Origin: Candidatus Microgenomates bacterium
GTDB taxonomy: Bacteria; Patescibacteriota; Microgenomatia; UBA1406; GWC2-37-13
Assembly (NCBI GenBank): GCA_015491205.1
Contig: WFWI01000055.1
Coordinates: forward strand, 1 to 24,093
Length of the DNA stretch: 24,093 nucleotides
Reading direction: 5' to 3'
Part shown: one piece after another, positions 7,361 to 15,164 of the stretch
Layout of the letters: every line of letters begins with the position of its first letter
Numbering within the stretch: the stretch's first letter is position 1
Notes under the pieces: model-generated
What the model saw: the letters and a program-made list of their open reading frames with translations, nothing else
Told to the model about the DNA's origin: nothing
The model's database searches: none
Program-made: the position numbers and the translations under genes

Positions 7361-10105
7361 TCACTCGGGTGGTAATTCCGGGTAGTGGCACTTTTTCCAT
7401 TTTTTACCACTTCCACACCAACAAGGGTCATTCCTGCCAATTTTTTTCTTTTTAACCCCGGGAGAAATTGCTCTAACAGAAACTTGTTGCTCCTTTTCTT
7501 TTGTCAAATCAACACCTGAGGCAGGCTTATATTCAAGTTGCTTCTTCTCTTCTTCCTCTAAAACAACCTCTGCTTCCACCAAAACTAGTCTTCGCAAAAA
7601 CTCCTGATTAATAGAGGAAAGGAGTCTCTCAAACATAGAATAAGCCTCATTTTTGTACTCAACCAAAGGATCATACTGACCATATCCCCTAAGCCCTATT
7701 CCCTCTCGCAACGATTCAACCGCTGTCAAATGATCCATCCAAAACTTATCCAAAACAGAAAGAAACACCATCTTAACAATCTGCGGCCATGCCTTTCCAT
7801 AACGCTTTGCTTTTTGTTCATAGAATTTAACAAACTCTCCAAGCAACCAATCTTGTAAACCTTTAATATCCCCCTTTTTTGCAAAACTCTCAAGCTTTTT
7901 TATATCAACAAAAGGTAAAAGTGATAAAACTGCTCTTTCAAAAAAATCTTTCTCTTTATCAGAAAGAGAAGTTCCTACTAAAAAGGCAGAATTTACTAAG
8001 TTCTCCAGTTCCTCCTGCGCGATTTCAAAAACTTCATCATCAACCTTGCCTTCAATTTCGGCTTTTTCCATCATTTTTCTCCTGAGGCCATAGACAATTT
8101 CCCTTTGTTTGTTTAAAACGTCATCAAATTCAACTAGGTTTTTTCTGATATCAAAGTTAAACCCTTCTACTTTAACTTGAGCCTGCTCTATTACTTTTGT
8201 TACCATCGGATGCTCTATCGGCTGATCCTCAGGTAGGTTCAAAAAAGTCATTATTTTTGAAATCTGTTCGCCTCCAAAGATTCTCATCAAATCATCCTCC
8301 AAAGAAACAAAAAAGCGCGAATCTCCAGGATCGCCTTGCCTACCTGCTCTTCCCCGCAGTTGATTGTCAATTCTTCTTGACTCGTGTTTTTCTGTTCCTA
8401 TCACATAAAGCCCACCAAGCCCAACTACCTCATCATGCTTTTTTTGCCATAGGGCTAGCTTCTTTTTAAACTCTTCCTCTAGTTTTTTTCTTTCTTTGGC
8501 GGTTTTTGCTTTCAAAAGCTTTGTTTTTAGATCGTGCTTTGAAGGAGGCATTCCACCAAGCACAATATCAACGCCCCTTCCTGCCATATTGGTAGCAACA
8601 GTTACAGCACCTTTTTCTCCTGCACGGGCAATTATATAAGCTTCCCTTTCATGATTTTTTGCGTTTAAAACCTCATGAGGAATCCCCCTGCGCTTTAAAA
8701 TAGCAGAAACTATCTCATTTTTTTCAATTGAGGTGGTCCCTACCAAAACTGGCCTGCCTTGCCTGTTAAGCTCTTCTATAAGATCTGCTACAGCTTTAAA
8801 CTTTGCTTTTTCTGTTTTGAAGATCAAATCATCGTGATCCTTTCTTATTACTGGACGATGCGTGGGAATAACTACAACATCCATATTGTAAATTTTTTTA
8901 AACTCCTCTGCCTCAGTGGCCGCAGTTCCTGTCATACCGGCCAGTTTCTCGTATTTGCGGAAATAATTTTGAAGCGAAATTGTAGCCAAGGTTTTGGACT
9001 CCTTTTGAATTGGCACTCCTTCTTTTGCCTCAATTGCCTGATGAATCCCCTCAGAAAACCTCCTGCCTGGAAGGAGCCTGCCAGTAAACTCGTCAACAAT
9101 AATTACCTCGTTGTCCTTTACAATATAATCCTTGTCCCTTTTAAAGAGGGTTAAAGCTTTTAAAGCTGCCTCTATGTGATAAAGTGTTTCATAATCCTTT
9201 TCATAAAGATTTTTTACTCCAAGATATTTTTCAACTTTTTTAATCCCCTTCTCAGTCAAGTACACGCTCCTGGCTTTTTCATCCACAACATAGTCAGCCT
9301 CTGGGTCAAGCCTTTTAACTAGTTTTGCGTATTCATAATAGCGAGAAACATCTTCCTCCTGCGGAGCGGAGATTATGTGCGGAGTCCTTGCTTCATCAAT
9401 CAGAATCGAATCAGCCTCATCAATTACGGCAAAGTGAAAACCCCTTTGGACCATTTCGGATAATGAACTTGCCATATTATCCCGCAAATAATCAAAACCA
9501 AACTCGCTGTTTATTCCATAGGTAATATCAGCTTGATACGCTTCTTTTCTGGTTATCCTTCTAAGGTGCACTAATCTCCAATCTTGAGCATTAGGGTCAA
9601 AATACTCTGGGTCATAAATAAAGGAAGCCTCTTGAATTATAGCTGCAGTTGATAGCCCCAAAAAATGAAAAACTGTACCCATCCAACCACAATCTCTCCG
9701 CGCAAGATAGTCGTTAACTGTAACCAAATGCACTCCTTTGCCAGTTAAAGCATTAAGATAAAGCGGAAGGGTGGCTGATAAAGTTTTACCCTCTCCTGTT
9801 TTCTGCTCTGCCACCTTCCCTTCATGAAGGGCTATTCCAGACATAAGCTGTACATCATAATGTCTTTCTCCTAAAACCCTGCGTGCGGCCTCGCGCACCA
9901 AAGCGAAAGCATAAGGTAAAATCTCATCTAAACTCTTCTTCCTGCTTTGAACTTCTTCTTTTAAGTTTTCAGTAACCCTGGGAAACTCTTCATCCTTTAA
10001 CCTTCTGACTTCACTCTCTAAAGAGTTTATTTCTTGCACTATTTTTCTATAGCGGGAGAGTTGTTTTTCATTGTAATCAAAAAATTTTTTTAAAAACCCA
10101 AGCAT
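7361..10105 (-). CDS. secA: Preprotein translocase ATPase SecA
   Basis: SecA drives post-translational export through SecYEG. The 914-residue protein carries Walker A TGEGKT 103-108, the Walker B-type DEAD at 229-232 followed by SILIDEARTP, and helicase-like motifs further on (MAGRGVDI, QLRGRAGRQGDPGDS). The C-terminal zinc-binding SEC-C tail has C895, C897, C906 and H907 in NDPCWCGSGKKWKKCH. The length is normal for a full SecA. Its ATG follows the stop of the preceding gene by a single base, so translation is probably coupled and the gene is the last of the alaS-to-secA transcript. secY, which encodes its channel partner, lies at the right edge of the window. Confidence 0.98.
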   Translation of the reverse strand: MLGFLKKFFDYNEKQLSRYRKIVQEINSLESEVRRLKDEEFPRVTENLKEEVQSRKKSLDEILPYAFALVREAARRVLGERHYDVQLMSGIALHEGKVAEQKTGEGKTLSATLPLYLNALTGKGVHLVTVNDYLARRDCGWMGTVFHFLGLSTAAIIQEASFIYDPEYFDPNAQDWRLVHLRRITRKEAYQADITYGINSEFGFDYLRDNMASSLSEMVQRGFHFAVIDEADSILIDEARTPHIISAPQEEDVSRYYEYAKLVKRLDPEADYVVDEKARSVYLTEKGIKKVEKYLGVKNLYEKDYETLYHIEAALKALTLFKRDKDYIVKDNEVIIVDEFTGRLLPGRRFSEGIHQAIEAKEGVPIQKESKTLATISLQNYFRKYEKLAGMTGTAATEAEEFKKIYNMDVVVIPTHRPVIRKDHDDLIFKTEKAKFKAVADLIEELNRQGRPVLVGTTSIEKNEIVSAILKRRGIPHEVLNAKNHEREAYIIARAGEKGAVTVATNMAGRGVDIVLGGMPPSKHDLKTKLLKAKTAKERKKLEEEFKKKLALWQKKHDEVVGLGGLYVIGTEKHESRRIDNQLRGRAGRQGDPGDSRFFVSLEDDLMRIFGGEQISKIMTFLNLPEDQPIEHPMVTKVIEQAQVKVEGFNFDIRKNLVEFDDVLNKQREIVYGLRRKMMEKAEIEGKVDDEVFEIAQEELENLVNSAFLVGTSLSDKEKDFFERAVLSLLPFVDIKKLESFAKKGDIKGLQDWLLGEFVKFYEQKAKRYGKAWPQIVKMVFLSVLDKFWMDHLTAVESLREGIGLRGYGQYDPLVEYKNEAYSMFERLLSSINQEFLRRLVLVEAEVVLEEEEKKQLEYKPASGVDLTKEKEQQVSVRAISPGVKKKKIGRNDPCWCGSGKKWKKCHYPELPPE

Positions 10106-10106
10106 G

Positions 10107-10781
10107 TCACTTCAATTTTTCTGCTCTCAATCCCTCAATAAGCTCTTGAGGAATTATTAAAATTTTATAAGCAGAAATCCTCTTTTTTTCCTCTCCTGCC
10201 TCCTGCCTGTACACAAAAATAATATAGTCGTTCTCTTTGATTTTAGAAAATCTAGTTCTCTCAAATTCAAAATTATTTTCAGTAAGTATAAGTTTACGCG
10301 TGTTCCTCTTAACCTCAACTATTTTCTCTGTCTTAAGTTCTGTCAACACTCTTAAAAAAGACTCTTCATTATCTACCTCAACTACTATCCCTGAAAGAGT
10401 TCTATACCTCTCATCTTTATAAACTTCCAAAACGTTTATACCCCCCTCCAACTCAGGCCCAACTGCAAATATATAATCTCCTTTTTCAAAATCTTTTCTT
10501 TCAATCTCTGTAAGTCTACCACGAGTAATCTTAAAATACCTGGTTAACTGCCCATCTACCTTTATTTCCCCTGCATCCTCTAATATAAAACCCTGATCAG
10601 TCACCTCTTTTACAAATCCAGCTACTACTTTTTCTAGTTTGTCCTTAAGTTTCTTAGTTTGTTGCTCAACTTTTTCTTTTAGCTTCTCAACTTGGTTTTT
10701 GTCTATATCAGCTTCGTCTGTGGCTGCAAGCACATTGCCAACCAAAACAATTGAGAAAAACAAGACTAATATTTTTTTCAT
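10107..10781 (-). CDS. Predicted secreted coiled-coil protein of unknown function
   Basis: I do not recognise this 224-residue protein as a named family. It starts with a signal peptide: two lysines, a hydrophobic stretch of about 14 residues, and a possible signal peptidase I site after NVLA (residue 19). Residues about 28-52 are a Lys/Glu/Gln heptad-like coiled coil. The rest (about 53-224) is rich in beta-strand-like alternation (GFVKEVTDQGFILED, YRTLSGIVVEVDNEESF, NDYIIFVYR), which suggests two or three small beta-barrel repeats. It overlaps the upstream membrane-anchored gene by 4 bp (ATGA) and ends 1 bp before secA, so it is expressed with the export ATPase. An envelope or export-associated role is inferred from context only. 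Confidence 0.75.
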   Translation of the reverse strand: MKKILVLFFSIVLVGNVLAATDEADIDKNQVEKLKEKVEQQTKKLKDKLEKVVAGFVKEVTDQGFILEDAGEIKVDGQLTRYFKITRGRLTEIERKDFEKGDYIFAVGPELEGGINVLEVYKDERYRTLSGIVVEVDNEESFLRVLTELKTEKIVEVKRNTRKLILTENNFEFERTRFSKIKENDYIIFVYRQEAGEEKKRISAYKILIIPQELIEGLRAEKLK

Positions 10782-11212
10782 ACCTTCCTTTCAAGATAAT
10801 AAACTACTATCTCCCTTTCTAAATTAACCAAAGTTGGATCTGTCGGATAAGAATAAATTTTTATTCTATTTTCACCTAAAGACAGCTCAACCTCGATTTC
10901 TACCTTCTCCTCTTTTGTAAACACAGCCTTTTCAAAAACAGGAGAGGCAACCACAACCAGAGAATCCTTTGGCACTTCAAATACAAGCTTAACTCTGTTT
11001 TCTCTTACAATAGAGTTGTCTAAAGGTGAAAGAACTTTTATGCCTTTAATAGGAGATACAGTTGGACTAATATTTGATCTTTTTGCAGGTGACTTTACTT
11101 CCTCTTTCAAAGATAAAGAGACTTTAGAGTCAGTACGTGAAAGAACAATAACTGCTAATATAAGACCGACTATCGCCCCAAATAACGCTGCAAATAGTTT
11201 TTCTTTTTTCAT
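10778..11212 (-). CDS. Membrane-anchored protein with an Ig-like extracellular domain
   Basis: This 144-residue protein has one N-terminal membrane helix (about 6-24) after MKKEK, a Ser/Lys/Pro-rich spacer to about 55, and a domain with IKVLSPLDNSIVRENRVKL and LGENRIKIYSYP. That pattern (V-x-S-P-x-D-x-x-x-V, then G-x-N-x-I) resembles small Ig-like beta-sandwich modules found on bacterial surface proteins. No catalytic motif is visible. It overlaps the upstream NAD(P)H-hydrate dehydratase gene and the downstream secreted-protein gene by 4 bp each (ATGA). It may work with the secreted protein at the outer face of the membrane. The topology is well supported and the function is not known. Confidence 0.72.
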   Translation of the reverse strand: MKKEKLFAALFGAIVGLILAVIVLSRTDSKVSLSLKEEVKSPAKRSNISPTVSPIKGIKVLSPLDNSIVRENRVKLVFEVPKDSLVVVASPVFEKAVFTKEEKVEIEVELSLGENRIKIYSYPTDPTLVNLEREIVVYYLERKV

Positions 11213-12171
11213 AAGCCATGCAAAAACCTAGCCAAAATTTCTGGGATAGCTTCTATTATATCATCAATATTATACCAGTAAGCTTTTCTTTCAAAAAGCT
11301 GGTAGGCAGCTGATTTAACAAAATATGATGCCAAGACTGCAGAAATTAAAGGGCCATTCTTAGTGTAAAAGGAAGAAACTAACCCTGCCAATACATCGCC
11401 TGTACCACCTTTTGCAAGCCCGGCGTTTCCGCCTTTAACTTTAACAAAGCTCTCTCCATCGGTTATCCAATCCTCAACCCTTTTTAACAAAATCACACAG
11501 TTAAACTCCTTTGCCAAACCGATAAACTCCTCTTTTTGCAATGAATCCGCGTTTATACCAAAAACTCTTTCAAACTCCTTTTTGTGAGGAGTTAAAATAG
11601 GCTTTTTTTTCAGTCCTTTTAAAGCCTCAACCTCTAGCATCTGAAGAGCACCTGCATCAATCACAAACCGCTTTTCTGTAAAATTCTTCAAGAGGAAATG
11701 CACAAGTGCAAAAGTATATTCTGCTTCATTCTTAAGTTTCAAAATAGAAGAAAAAGAAAGCCTAAGCAACTTTTTTCTTCTTGCCTCTGACACCTTCCCT
11801 CTTACCATTCCTGGACCAATTAAAACACAATCATCCTCCTCAATATAGGAAAGTAGATCTTTTTTCTCAACCACAATGCCTGATAGAAACTTTTTTTTCA
11901 AAGAAAGAAAAACTTGGTTGTTTTCACGCGTGGAACTGTAGTGAACTATATCAACAAAATAGCTTGCTATCCTGGCTGCCCAAATGGAAGCTGCATGAAA
12001 AAGCCTGGAGCCACCAATTACAAGAAGCCTGCCATTCTGCCCCTTGTGTGAGTCCTTTGGAGGAAGATACAACTTCTCCAAAACTTTTCTTAATTCTATT
12101 CCTTCTACCTTTACCTCTTCATTCTCCAACTTTTGCGCTTTTCGCCTTTCGCTTTGCGCTTTATTTCGCAT
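11209..12171 (-). CDS. nnrD: ADP/ATP-dependent NAD(P)H-hydrate dehydratase (YjeF C-terminal domain type)
   Basis: The family repairs damaged (hydrated) NAD(P)H by ATP- or ADP-dependent dehydration and has a ribokinase-like fold. Visible marks are LYLPPKDSHKGQNGRLLVIGGS at 34-55 (the usual opening), GPGM 119-122, IDAGAL 171-176, LTPHKKEF 193-200, and the nucleotide-binding GGTGDVLAGL 255-264 with the catalytic Asp. The epimerase domain (NnrE) found fused in many bacteria is absent. The first ~15 residues (MRNKAQSERRKAQK and on) are encoded by the word repeat described at 12131-12165 and do not belong to the fold. A TTG at codon 16 or a later start is possible, but the ATG overlapping the alaS stop by 11 bp is the only nearby ATG. 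Confidence 0.88.
   Translation of the reverse strand: MRNKAQSERRKAQKLENEEVKVEGIELRKVLEKLYLPPKDSHKGQNGRLLVIGGSRLFHAASIWAARIASYFVDIVHYSSTRENNQVFLSLKKKFLSGIVVEKKDLLSYIEEDDCVLIGPGMVRGKVSEARRKKLLRLSFSSILKLKNEAEYTFALVHFLLKNFTEKRFVIDAGALQMLEVEALKGLKKKPILTPHKKEFERVFGINADSLQKEEFIGLAKEFNCVILLKRVEDWITDGESFVKVKGGNAGLAKGGTGDVLAGLVSSFYTKNGPLISAVLASYFVKSAAYQLFERKAYWYNIDDIIEAIPEILARFLHGL
12131..12165 (-). repeat. Word-repeat D inside the start of nnrD
   Basis: On the minus strand this stretch is built of AAAGCGC / AAAGGCG / AAAGCG words. It shares GCGAAAAGCGCAAAA (15 nt exactly) with the left arm of element C at 17281-17332. Here the repeat is read as protein (MRNKAQSERRKAQK), which accounts for the odd basic N-terminus of the dehydratase. 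No long inverted partner is seen nearby. Confidence 0.7.
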
Positions 12172-13963
12172 ATAACCTATACAAATTCGCTCCTATTCTT
12201 TTAAGTTTAAAGATGTGAATTTTTCCTACCTCACGAGTATTTTTAACATGAGGTCCTCCGCAGAACTCTTTTGAGTAATCACCTATAAAATAAACTTTTA
12301 CTTTTTCCGGATATTTTTCTTTGAAAAAAGCTTTTGCACCAATCTTATGAGCCTCCTCCTTTGGCATGATCTTAAAGTAAACTGGTAAGCCCTCTTTAAT
12401 CTTTTCATTTACAATTCTCTCAACCTCTCTAATGTGGTTTTCTTCGACTTTGACAGGAGAGTAAAAGTCAAACCTTAGCCTTTCAGCGGTTATATTTGAC
12501 CCCTCCTGCCTTACTCCATCTCCCAAAACATCAAAAAGTGCCTGATGAATAAGATGGGTGGCTGTGTGATATTTTATTGTTTGCTCGCTCCTGTCTGCCA
12601 ACCCTCCTTTGAACTTTTTCTCAGCACCTTTGCGAGAAATTGCTTTATGCTTTTCAAACTCTGCTCTAAACTCTTCTTCATTTATTTTTTGCCCTTTTTC
12701 CTCAAAAATTTCCTTGACTATCTCCAGGGGGAAACCATAAGACTGATATAAATCAAAGGCTTTTTTGCCGTCAATCTCATCAATTTTTTCAATTACCCTC
12801 ATCCCTCGTTTGAGAGTTGACTTGAAGCGTTTTACTTCATCAGAAATAACTGGCAAAATCTTTTCTCTATCTTTGTCCCCAAAATATACTCCTTTATAAA
12901 TTTCAACGACCTCTTGTGCAGCCTTAAGGAGAATTTCAGAATCTACCTGACTAGAAAGCTGATAGACCTTCACAGCTACGCGGCGAAGAAGTCTTCTTAA
13001 AACATAACCTTGCTCTTTGTTGGAGGGTAAAACTCCATCCTTTATCAAAAACACCGCTGCCTTTATATGATCAGCAATTATCCTAAGGTTTCTTTTAACC
13101 GCTTCCTCCTTATACTCTCTTCCAACCAACTCCTCAACCCTTTTGATAATTGGAAGATAAACTTCGGTTTTAAAAACATCCGGATCATCCTGCAAAGCAG
13201 CCAAAATCCTCTCCAATCCTCCTCCAAAATCAACGTTTTTGGAAGGAAGGAGAGAAAAACTGCCATCTTCAAGCTTTTTATACTGCATAAAAACAGAGTT
13301 TCCAATCTCCAAAAACCTGCCGCAATCGCAGTTTGGATGACAGTAGGGGCCAAAAGCAGGATCGTGATTTACTTTCTCAAAAAGGTAAAAAACCTCACTA
13401 TCAGGGCCTCCAGGCTCGCCAGGCGGCATATTTTCAGGCACACCAGCCCTTGACCACCAGTTTTTTTCAGCAGGATATTTAAAAATCCTTTCTCCAACCT
13501 CTGCCTTTATGCCATACTTTTTAAAAATCTCCTTCCAAATCTCTATTGACTCCTCATCCGCTGGCAAATCCTTGTAGCCTTTAAAAACTGTGACATAAAG
13601 CTTTTCAGGGTTAAAACCTAAAACCTCAACAAGAAACTCAAAAAACCAGTTCAGTTGCTCCTTTTTAAAATAATCTCCCAAAGACCAGTTGCCCATCATT
13701 TCAAAAAAGGTAGTATGCCTATTGTCTCCAATCTCCTCTATATCCTGGCTTCTAAAGCAGCGCTGGATATTATAAAGCCGCTTTCCCAAAGGATGTGGCT
13801 CTCCTAAAAGATAGGGGACAAGTTGCTGCATTCCAGAGCCTGTAAAAAGCGTGGTTGGATCGTCTTTTGGAACAAGGGGAATTGGAGGAACTTCCTTGTG
13901 TCCCCGCTCTTCCCAAAACTTAGAAAAAGCCTGTCTTAAGTCCTTGTAGGTTATCTTTGGCAT
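12161..13963 (-). CDS. alaS: Alanyl-tRNA synthetase lacking the C-terminal C-Ala domain
   Basis: AlaRS charges tRNA-Ala and clears mischarged Ser/Gly. From the ATG at 13963 it has 600 residues, against about 870 in most bacteria. The class II catalytic core (about 1-250) shows LFTGSGMQQLVPYLLG, RCFRSQDIEEIGDNRHTTFFEMMGNWS and DFGGGLERI 245-253. A Cys/His-rich insert YCHPNCDCGR lies at 207-216. The tRNA-recognition helices follow, including QGYVLRRLLRR 318-328. The editing domain has the zinc ligands H466-x3-H470 and C568-x3-H572. The protein then ends ten residues after LKRIGA, with no C-Ala (DHHA1) domain. An upstream non-ATG extension (16 codons) would run through the -10 box, so the ATG is preferred. 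The sequence reads cleanly to a TAA, so this looks like a true short form, not a frameshift. Confidence 0.95.
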   Translation of the reverse strand: MPKITYKDLRQAFSKFWEERGHKEVPPIPLVPKDDPTTLFTGSGMQQLVPYLLGEPHPLGKRLYNIQRCFRSQDIEEIGDNRHTTFFEMMGNWSLGDYFKKEQLNWFFEFLVEVLGFNPEKLYVTVFKGYKDLPADEESIEIWKEIFKKYGIKAEVGERIFKYPAEKNWWSRAGVPENMPPGEPGGPDSEVFYLFEKVNHDPAFGPYCHPNCDCGRFLEIGNSVFMQYKKLEDGSFSLLPSKNVDFGGGLERILAALQDDPDVFKTEVYLPIIKRVEELVGREYKEEAVKRNLRIIADHIKAAVFLIKDGVLPSNKEQGYVLRRLLRRVAVKVYQLSSQVDSEILLKAAQEVVEIYKGVYFGDKDREKILPVISDEVKRFKSTLKRGMRVIEKIDEIDGKKAFDLYQSYGFPLEIVKEIFEEKGQKINEEEFRAEFEKHKAISRKGAEKKFKGGLADRSEQTIKYHTATHLIHQALFDVLGDGVRQEGSNITAERLRFDFYSPVKVEENHIREVERIVNEKIKEGLPVYFKIMPKEEAHKIGAKAFFKEKYPEKVKVYFIGDYSKEFCGGPHVKNTREVGKIHIFKLKRIGANLYRLYAK

Positions 13964-13972
13964 AGATTGAAA

Positions 13973-13981
13973 ATTATAACA
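13973..13981 (-). promoter_or_regulatory. Perfect extended -10 promoter of alaS operon
   Basis: On the minus strand TGT-TATAAT is a perfect extended -10 element. It is followed by TTTCAATCT and the alaS ATG at 13963. Transcription should begin 0-2 nt before the ATG. It would drive alaS, nnrD, the two small envelope genes and secA. Confidence 0.72.
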
Positions 13982-13993
13982 TTTTACAAACAA

Positions 13994-14096
13994 AAAAAAC
14001 TCAAAACTCAAAACTTAAATCTCAAATCCACAACCTAAATCTTAAATCTATTTAAGTTTTGAGCTTTGAGTTATGGTTTTGAGTTTTGAGTTTTTT
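13994..14096. repeat. Word-repeat inverted element B, running into the GT4 gene end
   Basis: Left arm 13994-14014 and right arm 14076-14096 are perfect 21-bp reverse complements built from AAAACTC words. Between them lie related AAATCTC/TTTAAG/TTTGAG words that add inner pairing. The right arm lies inside the 3' end of the GT4 gene (14052 onward) and encodes its last 14 residues. The hairpin sits between the GT4 stop and the alaS promoter, so it could terminate the glycosyltransferase transcript. Confidence 0.8.
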
Positions 14097-15164
14097 ATAT
14101 ATCCTCACTGTCTCTTCTGCAGTCTTTTCAAAATCAAACTTCTTAATCACCACTTCTCTTTCTTTCTGCCAATTCTCACTGTTTGCCCACTCTCTCACTC
14201 CTGAAATGGCCTTCTTTATACTATCTTTCTCTTTGGGATCAAAATAGAATACCGCATCTCCATAAAGTTCTTTGAAAACCTTAAGCTCCGAGGCTAAAAC
14301 TGGACAACCAAAATACAAGGCTTCCAAAAGGGTCAGCCCAAAACCTTCTGCTAAAGAAGGATGAACTAAAGCCTCAGCTTTTTTATAAAGGTACTTTAGC
14401 TCTCCTCTTTCCAAATTATGCAAGAAAACAAGCTTTCTACCTAAATATTTTTTAAATACCTTTTTTAGCCTCTTTGCAAAAAAATCATCAGGCCCAACCA
14501 AAACAAACTTCCCTTCAAAAGAACTCTCTAAAAAAGCCTCAATTGCAAACTCTACATTTTTGTGCGGATAAAAGTTGCCTACATAAAGGAAAAACGGCTT
14601 TTCAACTTTTACTTTTTTTTCCTTTGCCAGAACAAGCTCCCTATCTACTCCTTCATAAACAACCTTTATTTTCAAAGCTTTTGCTCCAACTCCAACAAGC
14701 TCCTCCTTTACGACCTTTGAAGGTACTATTATTTTAGCTGCCCTTTTAAAGGCGGCTTGCAGAACGCTTCTGTAAAAAAAGTGCTTTAGCTCGTAAGCTA
14801 GCCTTCCCTTAGTAGAGGCCCTGCCGGTTTTAAATTTCAAGGGGGTTAAATCGTGGATTGTAATTACAAAATTTTTAGGATAAAGCACAGGGTAGGAAAA
14901 ATAGGTAAAGTGAACAAGATCAAGCTTGTCCTTTAAAAGCTCCTTTAAAAAAAAGCTTTGCTCAGCCAAACTGTGCCAGCGGCCCTTTACAAAGCGTAAT
15001 TTATAATTTTTAGGAAGCCCAACCTTCCTTTCATCCTCCCTTAAAAAATAAACAAAAACTTTTGCTTCCTTTGGCAAAAACTTTGGCAAATGATAAAGAA
15101 GGTTTCTGATGTAAACTCCCACTCCAGTTTGAAAATAAAGCCTAGCATCAATCCCAAGCCTCAT
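14052..15164 (-). CDS. GT4-family glycosyltransferase (GT-B fold)
   Basis: The 370-residue protein opens MRLGIDARLYFQTGVGVYIRNL, the GIDAR and G-x-G-x-Y pattern of GT4 mannosyl/rhamnosyl-type transferases. IHDLTP at 103-108, YVGNFYPHKN 194-203, and the catalytic HPSLAEGFGLTLLEAL 268-283 (Glu273 and Glu281, the E-x7-E motif) complete a whole enzyme. The acceptor and sugar cannot be read from the sequence. Its ATG overlaps the stop of the GT2 gene by 4 bp, so both form one transcript. The C-terminal 14 residues (KKLKTQNHNSKLKT) are not family sequence; they are translated from repeat element B, apparently added at the gene end. Confidence 0.92.
   Translation of the reverse strand: MRLGIDARLYFQTGVGVYIRNLLYHLPKFLPKEAKVFVYFLREDERKVGLPKNYKLRFVKGRWHSLAEQSFFLKELLKDKLDLVHFTYFSYPVLYPKNFVITIHDLTPLKFKTGRASTKGRLAYELKHFFYRSVLQAAFKRAAKIIVPSKVVKEELVGVGAKALKIKVVYEGVDRELVLAKEKKVKVEKPFFLYVGNFYPHKNVEFAIEAFLESSFEGKFVLVGPDDFFAKRLKKVFKKYLGRKLVFLHNLERGELKYLYKKAEALVHPSLAEGFGLTLLEALYFGCPVLASELKVFKELYGDAVFYFDPKEKDSIKKAISGVREWANSENWQKEREVVIKKFDFEKTAEETVRIYKKLKTQNHNSKLKT

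Noticed and set aside
8759..9154. Plus-strand open frame of 131 codons inside secA (with several smaller ones nearby)
   Set aside because: It lies wholly within conserved SecA coding sequence on the other strand and shows no promoter or protein motif.
11781..12218. Plus-strand open frame of 145 codons opposite nnrD and alaS
   Set aside because: Its residues (runs of Leu, Pro, Phe) mirror the Lys/Glu-rich coding on the minus strand; it is a shadow frame.
13964..14011. N-terminal extension of AlaRS upstream of the ATG at 13963
   Set aside because: It would be read through the perfect TGT-TATAAT element, and AlaRS proteins begin at the residues following this ATG.
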